Of a stretch of DNA of 64,000 nt, positions 42,030 through 50,785 are shown piece by piece. Each line of letters begins with the position of its first letter. The stretch's first letter is position 1. Location: assembly GCA_964390495.1 (NCBI GenBank), contig CAYMIN010000021.1, positions 1 through 64,000 of the forward strand, read 5' to 3'. The position numbers and the translations under genes are program-made. A model generated the notes under the pieces. That model was not told where the DNA came from, did not search any database, and worked only from the letters and a program-made list of their open reading frames with translations. Source of the DNA: UBA11051 sp964390495. Its GTDB lineage: Bacteria > Armatimonadota > Zipacnadia > Zipacnadales > UBA11051.

Positions 42030-44333
42030 TTACGCTTCCGGCAAAGCCTTGGCCTTGAGGGCGGTGTAGGCCAGTTGGTGCGGGGCCTTGCGGACATGAT
42101 GCTCGACCTCGATGAGCCGGTACTGCTCGCCGGCTACTCCCGCCGCCTCGCCGCCGTGGATGCGGATCACCTGGCCGATCTGCAGCCCCGGCTCCAGCGG
42201 GGTTAGCAGCGAGATGTGCTCAGGCTCGGGAGCCAGATACTGCAACTGCTCGGCGGCCAGGCGGTTGGCCTGGGCCTGGGTGGCGACCCCCCGAATCTCA
42301 TAGACCTCCATCTTGCGCCAGCCGACATAGCGGTCGGAGGTGGGGTCGTACAAGGAAGCGGCGTCATAGGCCATCGCCCGCACCGGCCGGCCGGCAGCAT
42401 CCACACCGGCGACCATGACGTAGTTCTTGTAGTCGGCGCCGGCCAGGGATTCGCGCAGGCGCGAGAGTCTGAGGATCTCGCCGGGCGCCGCCGGGTCCGG
42501 CGCGGCCTGGCTGCGGGTATATAGCTCCCAACTGATGCTGCAGTCGCAGGCTCCGGTCGCGGTGCCGTCGTGCTCCCGGGCATCCTCGGGAGTGCGCTTT
42601 TGGCGGCAGTAGGGGCAGGCCTTGACGAAGCGGCCGGTTGCGTCGAAAAACAGCGCCGCGCCGTGGTCGAAGGCGGCTAGCTGCTGGAGAAAATCAATCC
42701 ACGGGCGGCCCGGCTCGACGCGCCAGATCATGTCCTCGGGGCGGCCCTGGCTCAGGTACATGCCCGTATCCTCCAGGTCCTGCTCGGAGCGGTCCAGGCC
42801 GCAGCGGTCGAGCACCCACTCGAAGACATCTTTGACCGGCCAGTAGTCGAATACGGGGCTGCGGCCATCGGCCTTTTCATCGCGCAGCCGCACCATCGGG
42901 TCGAGGACCTCGAGATGGGTCAGCGACTGGCCGCCGGGCGCGATCTCCAGCTCCGGTTCGACGGCATAGCCGCGCAGGACCGCGCTGAGGTCGTCCTCAC
43001 CATTGTCCAGGTGCCAGCCGAGGGCGACGGCTAGCTGGCGGTACTCCTGGAGCTGGGCCAGGGAGCCGTCCTGGTTGTCGAGGCTGATCCGACAACGCGC
43101 CGCGCTGGAGTCGGCCCGCCGCTGGCCCGCCACGGAGATGACCTGGGCGGCTAGGTCCTGGCTGCCGGGCGCTTCACCGGCCACCAGCTCCGGGTACTGG
43201 CCGAGTTGGACGCTGTAAAGCTGGGGCGAGACGGCGGTGTGGAAGTCCACCGGCTGGCCGGTATCGGGATCGGTGCCGACATGCTCCTGGCTGAAAACCA
43301 GCGGGGTCAGCTCGGCCTTCCAAGTGCGTTGGTCGGGGGCCAGGCCGGAAACCTCGGCGGTATTGTCCCAGACACTGACCTGGTGCAGCACGTTGAACTC
43401 ATCGTCGAATACCGGCACGTGGCGGTAGTTGAGTATCAGCTCGCCGGTGCAGTCGCCGGTGTCATAGCCGGCGCTGAGCGGCGCGCTTTGCAGGTAGCAG
43501 CCCTGCATGGCGATAGGGTAGCAGGAGAAGCTCCATTGGCCGGCATTGTGCCAGAGACTGAGCTTGCCGCTGTGGACCAGCTCGTCGGCGGCCAGTGGGT
43601 AGGTCCAGATATGGTCCACGAAGGCGTCGGTGGAGATGACGATGCGGCTGCGGATGATCCCGAACCACAAAAAGACCCGCCGGCCCCGCGCCATGCCCTC
43701 CAGCAGCGGCATGTCCAGGCCCTCGTCGGAATCCGCGACCTTCTGCCACTGGCCGTCCTGGTAGCGCAGCAGCAGCAGCGGCGCGCCGTAGGGGATGGCG
43801 ACGGCCCACTCCTGAGCGCCGTGGGCATGCTGCGCCGAGATGCCGAAGTGGATTTCGGTATAGGGCGGCTCGGCCCAGTCGTGGTCCGCGGCGACATCGG
43901 CGCGGTAGAGAGATACGGCGAACATCGGGTTAGTCGGGAGGTCGAAGTTGCTCTCGATGCCGGTCGGGTAGTTGGGCGTGCCGTTGTACTGGTAGAGCTT
44001 GACCTCGTTGCCGAGGCCGAGGCCCTTGAGGGCCAGCCAACTGCCGGAGAGGGGCCGGAAATGCCCCAGGCCGAGGCCCTGGGAGGTATCGAGATAGGGC
44101 CGGGCGCTCATCGCATTGAGGCCGCCGGCCTCCATCATCATGGCCCCGGGCACGGTGCTGCCCCGGATCAGCTCCGGCCACTGGGCGCCGGGGGTGGGAG
44201 TTATCGCCAGCTCCCCGCGCTTATAGAGGTCGAGCAGCAGCTCGTTATGTCCGAAGCCGTCGTACTTCTGCACGAACTGGCGCTGTGCCTGGTAGAGCTT
44301 GACTGCGCTGATTGGGTAGGCTCTAGCGGCCAT
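42030..44333 (-). CDS. Phage tail/baseplate-like protein
   Basis: A 767-residue protein. The N-terminal half is beta-rich (KLYQYNGTPNYPTGIESNFD, WSFSCYPIAMQGCYLQSAPL). The second half contains VLDRCGLDRSEQDLEDTGMY and a Cys motif ACPYC...ACDC, perhaps a zinc-binding insert. LEPGLQIGQVIRIHG near the C-terminus resembles tail hub or baseplate proteins. Start ATG 44333 has AAAGGTG upstream. It is the 5'-most gene of the minus-strand phage-like block, ahead of fic and the lysis genes. Confidence 0.55.
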   Translation of the reverse strand: MAARAYPISAVKLYQAQRQFVQKYDGFGHNELLLDLYKRGELAITPTPGAQWPELIRGSTVPGAMMMEAGGLNAMSARPYLDTSQGLGLGHFRPLSGSWLALKGLGLGNEVKLYQYNGTPNYPTGIESNFDLPTNPMFAVSLYRADVAADHDWAEPPYTEIHFGISAQHAHGAQEWAVAIPYGAPLLLLRYQDGQWQKVADSDEGLDMPLLEGMARGRRVFLWFGIIRSRIVISTDAFVDHIWTYPLAADELVHSGKLSLWHNAGQWSFSCYPIAMQGCYLQSAPLSAGYDTGDCTGELILNYRHVPVFDDEFNVLHQVSVWDNTAEVSGLAPDQRTWKAELTPLVFSQEHVGTDPDTGQPVDFHTAVSPQLYSVQLGQYPELVAGEAPGSQDLAAQVISVAGQRRADSSAARCRISLDNQDGSLAQLQEYRQLAVALGWHLDNGEDDLSAVLRGYAVEPELEIAPGGQSLTHLEVLDPMVRLRDEKADGRSPVFDYWPVKDVFEWVLDRCGLDRSEQDLEDTGMYLSQGRPEDMIWRVEPGRPWIDFLQQLAAFDHGAALFFDATGRFVKACPYCRQKRTPEDAREHDGTATGACDCSISWELYTRSQAAPDPAAPGEILRLSRLRESLAGADYKNYVMVAGVDAAGRPVRAMAYDAASLYDPTSDRYVGWRKMEVYEIRGVATQAQANRLAAEQLQYLAPEPEHISLLTPLEPGLQIGQVIRIHGGEAAGVAGEQYRLIEVEHHVRKAPHQLAYTALKAKALPEA

Positions 44334-44354
44334 GGTTTCACCTTTCAGAAGCGG

Positions 44355-44570
44355 GGGATACCCACTGCGAAGCAGTGGGTTCGGCGCGGGGGCTGCGCCC
44401 GTGCAAGAGACGTAGGTGGGGATCTTGCTAAGGGAAGGGAGATAGGCAAGGATACGGCGGGCCTCACCCTAGCCCTCTCCCGCAAGCGGGAGAGGGGACA
44501 ACAGCAACGGCGCCTAACCCCCTAGCCCCCTTCCCTGGTAGGGAAGGGGGAATCAAAGGGGGATAGGTTA
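44355..44570. repeat. Repeat mosaic (nested palindrome, A, B)
   Basis: ACCCACTGCGAAGCAGTGGG at 44362, an A hairpin at 44460-44496 and a B copy with loop CCCTGGTAGGG at 44514-44569. Confidence 0.85.
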
Positions 44571-44653
44571 GCGAAAAAAGCCCGACCCACGGGAGAAGGT
44601 AGGGAAGCTCGCCCCACGAGGGTGTTTTTGGGGAGCCTGTCGCAAAAGACGTA

Positions 44654-44769
44654 GGCGCACGTCGTGAGCCCGTAGCGCCAAAGAGGATAAGCCCTCAAAC
44701 GCCGCTACGGACACATGACGTGCGCCCACAAGCATCGGAGATACGCCCATCGCGCCAAGCGTGTCTCCG
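44654..44769. other. Large imperfect hairpins
   Basis: GGCGCACGTC (44654-44663) and CCGTAGCG (44670-44677) pair with CGCTACGG (44703-44710) and GACGTGCGCC (44717-44726), an 18-bp stem with a 6-nt internal loop. A second stem CGGAGATACGC / GCGTGTCTCCG (44736-44746, 44759-44769) follows. No open frame; a cruciform or structured RNA. Confidence 0.5.
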
Positions 44770-44797
44770 TGTCGAAAAGCCGCACAAATTGCGCTGC

Positions 44798-45115
44798 TTA
44801 GACGGTTACGCCGACTACCTCGTCACCTGGGGCCAGGCTGATGATCTTGACGCCGCCGGCGGTGCGACTGCGCTTGGGAATGTCGTCCACCGGGGTGAGG
44901 ATGGCCTGGCCCTGGGCGGTGAGAACCAGGACGCGCTCACGGGGATAGGCGCCCAGCGGCACGCGCAGGATGGCGACGACCGGCCCACTGTCCTCGGTGA
45001 CCTTGTAGCCGGTAACGCCCTTGCCGCCGCGGGCCTGTTCCCTGAACTGATTAGCGGGATCCTCCACGACCTTGCCATAACCCTTGCTGGTGATTATCAG
45101 TACACCCACTGCCAT
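44798..45115 (-). CDS. Stand-alone GyrA C-terminal (pinwheel) domain protein
   Basis: A 105-residue protein that looks like two blades of the DNA gyrase A C-terminal beta-pinwheel. Blade one is VLIITSKGYGKVVEDPANQF with the GyrA-box-like Q27-A-R-G-G-K-G33. Blade two is VLVLTAQGQAILTPVDDIPK and RTAGGVKIISL. Full GyrA has six such blades after a large ATPase-independent core, which is absent here. ATG 45115 has GGGAAGGGAG upstream. It could bind or wrap DNA, or compete with gyrase; a degenerate fragment is less likely because the frame is intact. Confidence 0.7.
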   Translation of the reverse strand: MAVGVLIITSKGYGKVVEDPANQFREQARGGKGVTGYKVTEDSGPVVAILRVPLGAYPRERVLVLTAQGQAILTPVDDIPKRSRTAGGVKIISLAPGDEVVGVTV

Positions 45116-45317
45116 TTGGAAAACTCCCTTCCCTCACTGTGTTTTTCTGTGTATAGCTAGCTATTTCAATCAGAGAGGGCCTAACACCTTCCTGCGGGGG
45201 AGAAATTTTGTGGGTGTGAAAAAATAGCAAGCCAACGGCGGCGCTTGCCCTAGCCCGCTCCACAGGGAACAACGACAACGCCGGCAGGCTGGAAGCCTAG
45301 CCCACGGGCTTAGGTGG

Positions 45318-45398
45318 CATGGTGCTAGATCGCGGGCCAGTCTCAGGTGTGTTCGGCTGTGCCGCACACACCTTCGGCAGGCCCCTCCATAAGGCAAG
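45318..45398. repeat. Family I element, copy 2
   Basis: Nearly the same as 36869-36949, same orientation. Both copies end with GGCCCCTCCATAAGGCAAG. Confidence 0.8.
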
Positions 45399-45417
45399 AA
45401 CAGCGGCCAGGGAGGGC

Positions 45418-46392
45418 CTAGGTGTCAGGGCAGTGGCCGCAGCCGGCCTGCAGGTTGCGCTCGCGGAAATATGTCTCCAGGCCCTCGGTCAGCGCCCGCA
45501 CCATCTGCGCCTGGCCGGCGGCGGAGTTGATGAAGCGCTCGTCCGAGGCCACCGTCAGCACGCACATCTCGATGGTCACCACCGGCACCAGGGAAAAGAT
45601 CGAGCCGGTCAGAGCGCCCTGCTTGCCGCCGATGTATGTCGCCGAATCGCCATGCACACCGCGCGGGGGCAGCGTCCCGGACAGCACGTTCTTCATGCCC
45701 CGGTACAGGGCGTCGGCGGCCGTGCGGCTGGCGCTGCGGACCTCCGCCGGCGGCCCGGTATGACCGTATTTGGTGCCGGTGCGGTCGGGATAGTACAGCG
45801 CAAAGCCGGAGCTGGAGGCGGCATCGCAATGCAGCCTAATCATAATATCGGCGGCGGCATTGTTGGCGATCTCGGCGCGCCGGCGGTTGGTGACCTTCTG
45901 ATTCTCGGCGCTCTTGGTCATCACCACCCGCGCCCCGCGCTCGGCCAGCACCGGCTTGAGCTGCAGCGCAATGACCCAGTTGATGTGATTCTCGGTGACG
46001 CCATTGGGGCCGGTGCAGCCGGGACTGGTCTCGGAGGGATGGCCCGGGTCTATGCAGATGCTCTTGCCGGCCAGGGGGCCGGCCAGCCGCTCCAAATAGG
46101 CGGTGATGGACTTGTTAGCGCCGGCGGTCAGCTCGACGTGCATATCCCATTTCTGGTAGCCCAGCTTGAGGATCGTGAAGCGGTACTGCTTGGCCGTCGC
46201 CGTCGCCGAGCTGATCGGCACCGTGCAGGGCGTGAAGCCCTTGAAGTAGCCGTTGACATAGACCTTGGCCGCGGCCGGCTGGGTGGTGACGACGACCGTA
46301 GCCCGGTCCGCAACCGCCAAATGTAGGCAGGACAGCATCAACAATATGGCCAGTAGCGCCACCGGCCAGGGCTTGGTCTTGAAGAGCCGCAA
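45418..46392 (-). CDS. PEGA-domain N-acetylmuramoyl-L-alanine amidase (Amidase_3)
   Basis: A 324-residue exported amidase. Signal peptide about 1-28. PEGA domain about 30-100 (VVVTTQPAAAKVYVNGYFKG). Catalytic domain 108-end with DPGHP (H118), TEN (E134), RLHCDA (H188) and VTIEMCVLT (Glu). These are the zinc ligands and catalytic Glu of Amidase_3, which cleaves the lactyl-peptide bond of peptidoglycan. Start TTG 46392, AAGGAGAT upstream; an ATG 10 bp upstream is out of frame. It follows the 46429 gene with a 36-bp gap, so the two form a small cell-envelope operon. Confidence 0.85.
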   Translation of the reverse strand: MRLFKTKPWPVALLAILLMLSCLHLAVADRATVVVTTQPAAAKVYVNGYFKGFTPCTVPISSATATAKQYRFTILKLGYQKWDMHVELTAGANKSITAYLERLAGPLAGKSICIDPGHPSETSPGCTGPNGVTENHINWVIALQLKPVLAERGARVVMTKSAENQKVTNRRRAEIANNAAADIMIRLHCDAASSSGFALYYPDRTGTKYGHTGPPAEVRSASRTAADALYRGMKNVLSGTLPPRGVHGDSATYIGGKQGALTGSIFSLVPVVTIEMCVLTVASDERFINSAAGQAQMVRALTEGLETYFRERNLQAGCGHCPDT

Positions 46393-46428
46393 AGCGCTTC
46401 ATCTCCTTGCTAGGGCATGGCTGCGGGC

Positions 46429-47157
46429 TTACGGTCGCGTCGCCGCCGAGCCATAGACCTGCGTCTGGTAGTCGCGGATGTAAGCTGCGTTTTCGCTCTC
46501 CAGCCTCGTCAGCCAGCTTTCGCTGAAGTTGCGGTTGGGACTGTACCAGGACTGGCTCAGGAAATAGGCGCGGATCTGGGGGTTGTCGAAGGGCCGGCCC
46601 TTGCGAGCGTAAATCTCGTTGCGGATCAGAGTAAGCTGCCAGTTGCTGTATCCGCGCAGATCGCCGGCGGTGACCCGGCGGGTGCTGGTCCAGGAGGCCA
46701 AGTAGCCGCCGGCCGGAGGCTGTCCGCCTCCCCCTCGGCGCTGCAGGTGCACCCGCAGCAGATAGCCGGTGGGGCCGGTGATGTCCACATAGCTGCCGAG
46801 GTAATCAACCGTCCCGCCCAGGGCCTCCCCGACGAAGCGCAAGGGCACGTGGGTCTGGCTGCGGACGATGCGCGGCGGCACGTCCATGTAATAGCGATTG
46901 CCGTTGATATAGGCGTTATGATCATTGACGTACATCACGATCTGATTGCCGCCGGCGATAATCTCGATCTGCCGCAGCCCACCGTTCCAGTTGACCGCTG
47001 CGCCGAAGGACTCAAAAATGCCCCGCAGCGGCACCAGCACGCGGCCGCTTTCCTCGACGCGGTCCACCCAGATTTCGCCCTGGGCACAGACCATAGCCGT
47101 CAGTGACAACAGCACCAGGGCCGACAGCGCGCACACCAAGTATCTCCGCATCTCCAT
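46429..47157 (-). CDS. Secreted Cu-amine-oxidase-N / YARHG protein
   Basis: A 242-residue exported protein. Signal peptide about 1-25 (LSALVLLSLTAMVCAQ). The copper-amine-oxidase N-terminal-like domain (RVLVPLRGIFESFGAAVNWN ... THVPLRFVGEALGGTVDY) is used as a wall-associated module in many Gram-positive and Armatimonadota proteins. The YARHG domain (LRGYSNWQLTLIRNEIYARK, then NPQIRAYFLSQSWYSPN) lies near the C-terminus and is thought to act extracellularly near peptidoglycan. Start ATG 47157; ATG 47151 also fits. The gene precedes an amidase in the same operon, in agreement with an envelope role. Confidence 0.85.
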   Translation of the reverse strand: MEMRRYLVCALSALVLLSLTAMVCAQGEIWVDRVEESGRVLVPLRGIFESFGAAVNWNGGLRQIEIIAGGNQIVMYVNDHNAYINGNRYYMDVPPRIVRSQTHVPLRFVGEALGGTVDYLGSYVDITGPTGYLLRVHLQRRGGGGQPPAGGYLASWTSTRRVTAGDLRGYSNWQLTLIRNEIYARKGRPFDNPQIRAYFLSQSWYSPNRNFSESWLTRLESENAAYIRDYQTQVYGSAATRP

Positions 47158-47278
47158 TACCTCCTGTTTGAGCTCGCCTGCGTGTGATTGCGCGAATGTA
47201 GTGTAGCTTAGAAGGGGGCGGATTGTCTATAGAAAACCGGTCGTGCCATAGGGCAAGGGCGCGGGCAACGACCAAGAC

Positions 47279-47480
47279 CGCGGGCGCAATGAAATTGCGC
47301 CCCTACAACGGCGGCCCTCACCCTAGCCCTCTCCCAAGGGGAGAGGGGATCACGGCAACGGCGCCTAACCCCCTAGCCCCCTTCCGGGTACCCGCTGCGC
47401 AGCAGTGGGTGCGGGAAGGGGGAATCAAAGGGGAGATAGGTAAAAAGACCGCGGGCGCATGTGGTGCGCCCTACAACGCT
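47279..47480. repeat. Repeat mosaic (D, A, nested B, D)
   Basis: CGGGCGCAATGAAATTGCGC, an A hairpin at 47317-47352 and a B element with nested palindrome at 47366-47440, then D. Confidence 0.8.
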
Positions 47481-47484
47481 GGGG

Positions 47485-48324
47485 TTAGGCCTCGCGGGTG
47501 GCGCGGACCAGTAACGCGCTGCAAGTGGCCTGCGCAGCAATCCGCTCCGCCATGTTCCCGAAGATCGCATCCACAATCGTGGGGCGCTCCGCACCCAGAA
47601 TCGCCAGGTCGTAATCATTGGCTTGCTCGATAATCGCCGTCTGCGGATCGGCGGCGCTCAGGATCCGGGTCTCGCCGAGCCCGGCCAGACCGTGAGCCGC
47701 TAGGACCTCGCCGAGGTCCTCGGCCTCTGCCTGCGGATCGGCCTCGGTTCCGACCGCGCGCACGAAGCAGACGCCGGCCTCGGTCTCCTGCACGATAGCT
47801 TTGAGGAGCTTGCTAGTTAGCGGCAGGTTCAGCCCGCGAAGCACCGGCACCAGGATGCTGTGGACCTCCGGACGGCGGAACCTAGCCACGATCAGATTAG
47901 CAGCGGTGGCGCGCGCCAGCTTGTACATGAGCCGGTCGAAGGCTTTGTCCGGACCGGCGGGGACTTGCGGCAGATCAGCATGTCCGACCAGTAAGAGCTC
48001 GGCGTGGTGGTTATCGGCGGCTGAGATGAGGCCTTCATGGACCTCGCGGGCGACCTCGACCAGGCCGCGGACCGGGATGCCATGTTCGCCGCCCTCGCGG
48101 ATGGCTTGCTGCAGCATTTGACTGGCGGCGGCTACCTCCGGAGATGAGCGCGCCGCAGTCAGGGACATCTGCTCCGGCACCGTGACGATGTGAGTGGCGA
48201 TAACCTGATAGCCGCAGTGCCGCGCCAGCATCGCCGCCAGGCGCATCAGCTCCGGTGTCGTCAGCGGATTGGAGACGCCAACTACTAGGGTAGGAGATGC
48301 GGCCTGATTATCGCTCTGCGACAT
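47485..48324 (-). CDS. Tandem universal stress protein
   Basis: A 279-residue protein with two USP domains. The first spans about 10-150 (TLVVGVSNPLTTPELMRLAA, ELLLVGHADLPQVP). The second spans about 155-275 (HSILVPVLRGLNLPLTSKLL, YDLAILGAERPTIVDAIFGN). The G-2x-G-9x-G(S/T) nucleotide motif is weak in both, so ATP binding is uncertain. Start ATG 48324, nine bases inside the longest frame. It lies next to an APC permease that itself ends in USP domains, separated by a family C element, and the two are probably related in function. Confidence 0.8.
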   Translation of the reverse strand: MSQSDNQAASPTLVVGVSNPLTTPELMRLAAMLARHCGYQVIATHIVTVPEQMSLTAARSSPEVAAASQMLQQAIREGGEHGIPVRGLVEVAREVHEGLISAADNHHAELLLVGHADLPQVPAGPDKAFDRLMYKLARATAANLIVARFRRPEVHSILVPVLRGLNLPLTSKLLKAIVQETEAGVCFVRAVGTEADPQAEAEDLGEVLAAHGLAGLGETRILSAADPQTAIIEQANDYDLAILGAERPTIVDAIFGNMAERIAAQATCSALLVRATREA

Positions 48325-48361
48325 GGCTATCACGTCCGCGAAAGTTCATGATATAGAATTT

Positions 48362-48450
48362 TTAGAAGGGGGGTTTTGGGGGAAACCTTTTTGTAAAAAG
48401 GTTCCCCCCAAGCCCCTATCCAAAAACTTCCGTAAAAAGGTCCCCTCCAG
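48362..48450. repeat. Family C element
   Basis: GGGGGAAACCTTTTTGT / AAAAAGGTTCCCCCC hairpin and a CCCCTATCCAAAAACTTCC arm, 8 bp after the permease gene stop. Confidence 0.85.
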
Positions 48451-48457
48451 AAAAATC

Positions 48458-50695
48458 TTATGCCTCATAGGCGCGCACCAGGACTAGGGAGCACTGGGTC
48501 ACGTCGGCAAGCGCGACGATGGTAGGGGCGAGCTGGTCGCCGGGGCCGGCGGGAACGCCGAGCACGATCATGTCGGCGAAGGCAGCCTCGGCAGCGACGG
48601 CAGCGGGCATCGAGCCGGCGGCGATCGGGCGGACGCCGGCCCGGACGCGGTCGCCGACGCGGGCCTCCAGAGCCGCCGTGGCCTCGGCATAGGCCGCCTC
48701 GGAGCTAGCTTCGGCAATCAAGCCGGCGACGGTAAGCTGGGCGTTCCAGGAGTTGGTCAGGCGCGCGGCGCACAGCAGGGCCAGGTCGCCGTGCAGGCTG
48801 TCATCAATCAGGGCGAGGATATTCTGCGCCGGCACCGGTCCCTGCTCGCGCAGCACTAGCAGATTGGCCCGCAGATAGTGGTCGAGGCCGCCCAGCAGCC
48901 GCAGGCTTTCTTCATAGGAGGAGCTGGCGCGGTCGGGCCAGCCGAAGAACACCAGCGAGGCAGCGGAGGCCTGGGCGGCGCTGAGTAGGCCGCAGAAGAC
49001 CGAGCTAGCCACCGGCACATGCGATACCACCTTGGCCCCGGCCTGGATGATCGGCGCAGCAGCCTGCTGCAGGGCCTGGTTGCGTTGCTCGATGGTTTGG
49101 TAGTAGCGGCCGAGCAGCTCATCGCTAAAATCATCGTCAAGCTCGGCCAAAAACACATTGACCACCAGCACCTCGCCCTGCACCGGCCCCATCATCGCCG
49201 CGGCGATCTGCAGGCGCGCCGGCTCGTGCTGGGGATTGGCGACTGCGACTACCGCGGTGGGGATGTCGTCGGCGGTTGCGCCCCAGCGCTCAACCGAACT
49301 CAGGGCCGGCTCCAGCAGTCCGCGGCGCAGGAAGTAGGGCCAGGCCCCGCGCAACTCCGTCCGCTTGCGCCCGAACATATAGTAATGTCCCGCTGCGAAG
49401 GCGACGATGAGCAGCGAGGAGAGCACCACCACGCGCTCCACGAAGAGGGCCAGCACCAGGCAACCGAGCGCGGCCACCAGCGGCAGCAGCGGATACAGCG
49501 GCACGCGGTAGGCAGGGCTATACGCCTCGAGACGCGCCCCGCGCAGGATGATGCAGGCCACGCAGATGAGGCCGTAGAGCAGCAAGTGCAGCAGGCCCGC
49601 AGCCTCCGCCAGAAGCTTGAGGTTGCCGATGAGAATGCAGATGATGATGAGCGCGCCGGTCATCAGGATGGCCAGATGCGGCACCCGGAAGCGGGGATGG
49701 ACCTGGTTGAGGCGGTCCCAGACGAGGCGATCGCGGCCCATCGCGAAGCTGATCCGCGCCGCCGACATTATGCTGGCATTGGCGGCGCTGAGCATGGACA
49801 GGATCGCGCCTGTGGAAACGATCACCAGGCCCCCGGAGCCGAGCATCTGCTCGGCCAGGTCAGCCATCAGCCGGGAGCTGTCGGCACCCCCGGCCCCGCC
49901 GAGAGCCACGCACAGGGCGATCACGGCGCAGTAGATGAGCGTCACGGCCACCACGGACCCCAGCAGCGCGCGGGGCAGGTTGCGGGCCGGGTCGCGCACC
50001 TCCTCGGCCACCGCAGCGATCTCCCCGAAGCCGCAATAGACGACGAAGAGCGTCGCCGTGGCCATCAGCAGCGAGGTCGGGCCGAACGGGAGTAGCGGCT
50101 TTGTGAGCAGCTCGGCCGCATCGCCATGCAGCACGCCGGCACCGATGAACAGCGCCATCACCGCCAGCACCACTAGCACGATCAGGTTCTGCGCCTTGCC
50201 GGCCACGTGCGAGCCGATGAGATTCAGCCCCACCAGCAGCACGGTCATGCCGACGGCGATGGCGGTGGCCGGCAGATGCAACAGGGGTGCGGCGTACTGG
50301 GCAAAGCCGACCATGTAGAAGCCGGTGGCGAAGATCAGGCCGAACCAGCTTCCCCAGCCGATAACCGCGCCCCACAACGGCCCCAGCGCGCGGGAGATGA
50401 AATAATACCCGCCGCCGGATTTGGGCATGCCGGTGGCGACCTCGCTGGCGCACATCGCCGCCAACAGGGCAATCAACCCGCCGAGCGCGAAGGCGAGAAC
50501 GGCGCCGGGGCCGGCCTGGGCGATGATGAGGCCGGGCAGGACGAAGATGCCGCCGACCATGACGCCGATGCCGATGGCCAGCGCCTCGGCCAGGCCGAGG
50601 CCCTGAGCCAGTTCAACCTCAACGACCCCGCCGGTGAACTCAGAGGCTTGGGGTTCAGCGGGCGTACTCGGCTCTGAGTTGCTGTCCTCTGACAT
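48458..50695 (-). CDS. APC-superfamily permease with C-terminal USP domains
   Basis: A 745-residue protein. Residues about 25-460 form an amino acid/polyamine/organocation transporter with about 12 helices. It has the first-helix motif ALAIGIGVMVGGIFVLPGLI, MPKSGGGYYFISRALGPLWG and FGEIAAVAEEVRDPARNLPR. Residues about 470-745 carry two USP-like domains (PTAVVAVANPQHEPARLQIA, ILALIDDSLHGDLALLCAAR). Such fusions are thought to let the stress domain gate or sense transport. The start has AGAGGAGAG upstream. The gene lies about 30 bp after the reconstructed stop of the metallophosphoesterase gene, now separated from it by a 2.4-kb island. Confidence 0.85.
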   Translation of the reverse strand: MSEDSNSEPSTPAEPQASEFTGGVVEVELAQGLGLAEALAIGIGVMVGGIFVLPGLIIAQAGPGAVLAFALGGLIALLAAMCASEVATGMPKSGGGYYFISRALGPLWGAVIGWGSWFGLIFATGFYMVGFAQYAAPLLHLPATAIAVGMTVLLVGLNLIGSHVAGKAQNLIVLVVLAVMALFIGAGVLHGDAAELLTKPLLPFGPTSLLMATATLFVVYCGFGEIAAVAEEVRDPARNLPRALLGSVVAVTLIYCAVIALCVALGGAGGADSSRLMADLAEQMLGSGGLVIVSTGAILSMLSAANASIMSAARISFAMGRDRLVWDRLNQVHPRFRVPHLAILMTGALIIICILIGNLKLLAEAAGLLHLLLYGLICVACIILRGARLEAYSPAYRVPLYPLLPLVAALGCLVLALFVERVVVLSSLLIVAFAAGHYYMFGRKRTELRGAWPYFLRRGLLEPALSSVERWGATADDIPTAVVAVANPQHEPARLQIAAAMMGPVQGEVLVVNVFLAELDDDFSDELLGRYYQTIEQRNQALQQAAAPIIQAGAKVVSHVPVASSVFCGLLSAAQASAASLVFFGWPDRASSSYEESLRLLGGLDHYLRANLLVLREQGPVPAQNILALIDDSLHGDLALLCAARLTNSWNAQLTVAGLIAEASSEAAYAEATAALEARVGDRVRAGVRPIAAGSMPAAVAAEAAFADMIVLGVPAGPGDQLAPTIVALADVTQCSLVLVRAYEA

Positions 50696-50735
50696 GCTCT
50701 CCTCTGTGTGATTGCGGACTGGCTACTGGTCGAAC

Positions 50736-50785
50736 TCAAAGCGCCTGCGCAGCGGCACCTGGCGCTGGGCCTGATTATACCACCC
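50736..50785. repeat. attL-like 50-bp direct repeat (left)
   Basis: Identical over 50 bp to 53171-53220 (TCAAAGCGCCTGCG ... TATACCACCC). It matches the 3' end of the metallophosphoesterase gene and lies 40 bp from the permease gene start. Confidence 0.9.

Noticed and set aside
44798..45115. Remnant of a full gyrA gene
   Set aside because: No GyrA core is seen up- or downstream, the frame is intact and has a ribosome binding site, so a short independent gene is favoured.
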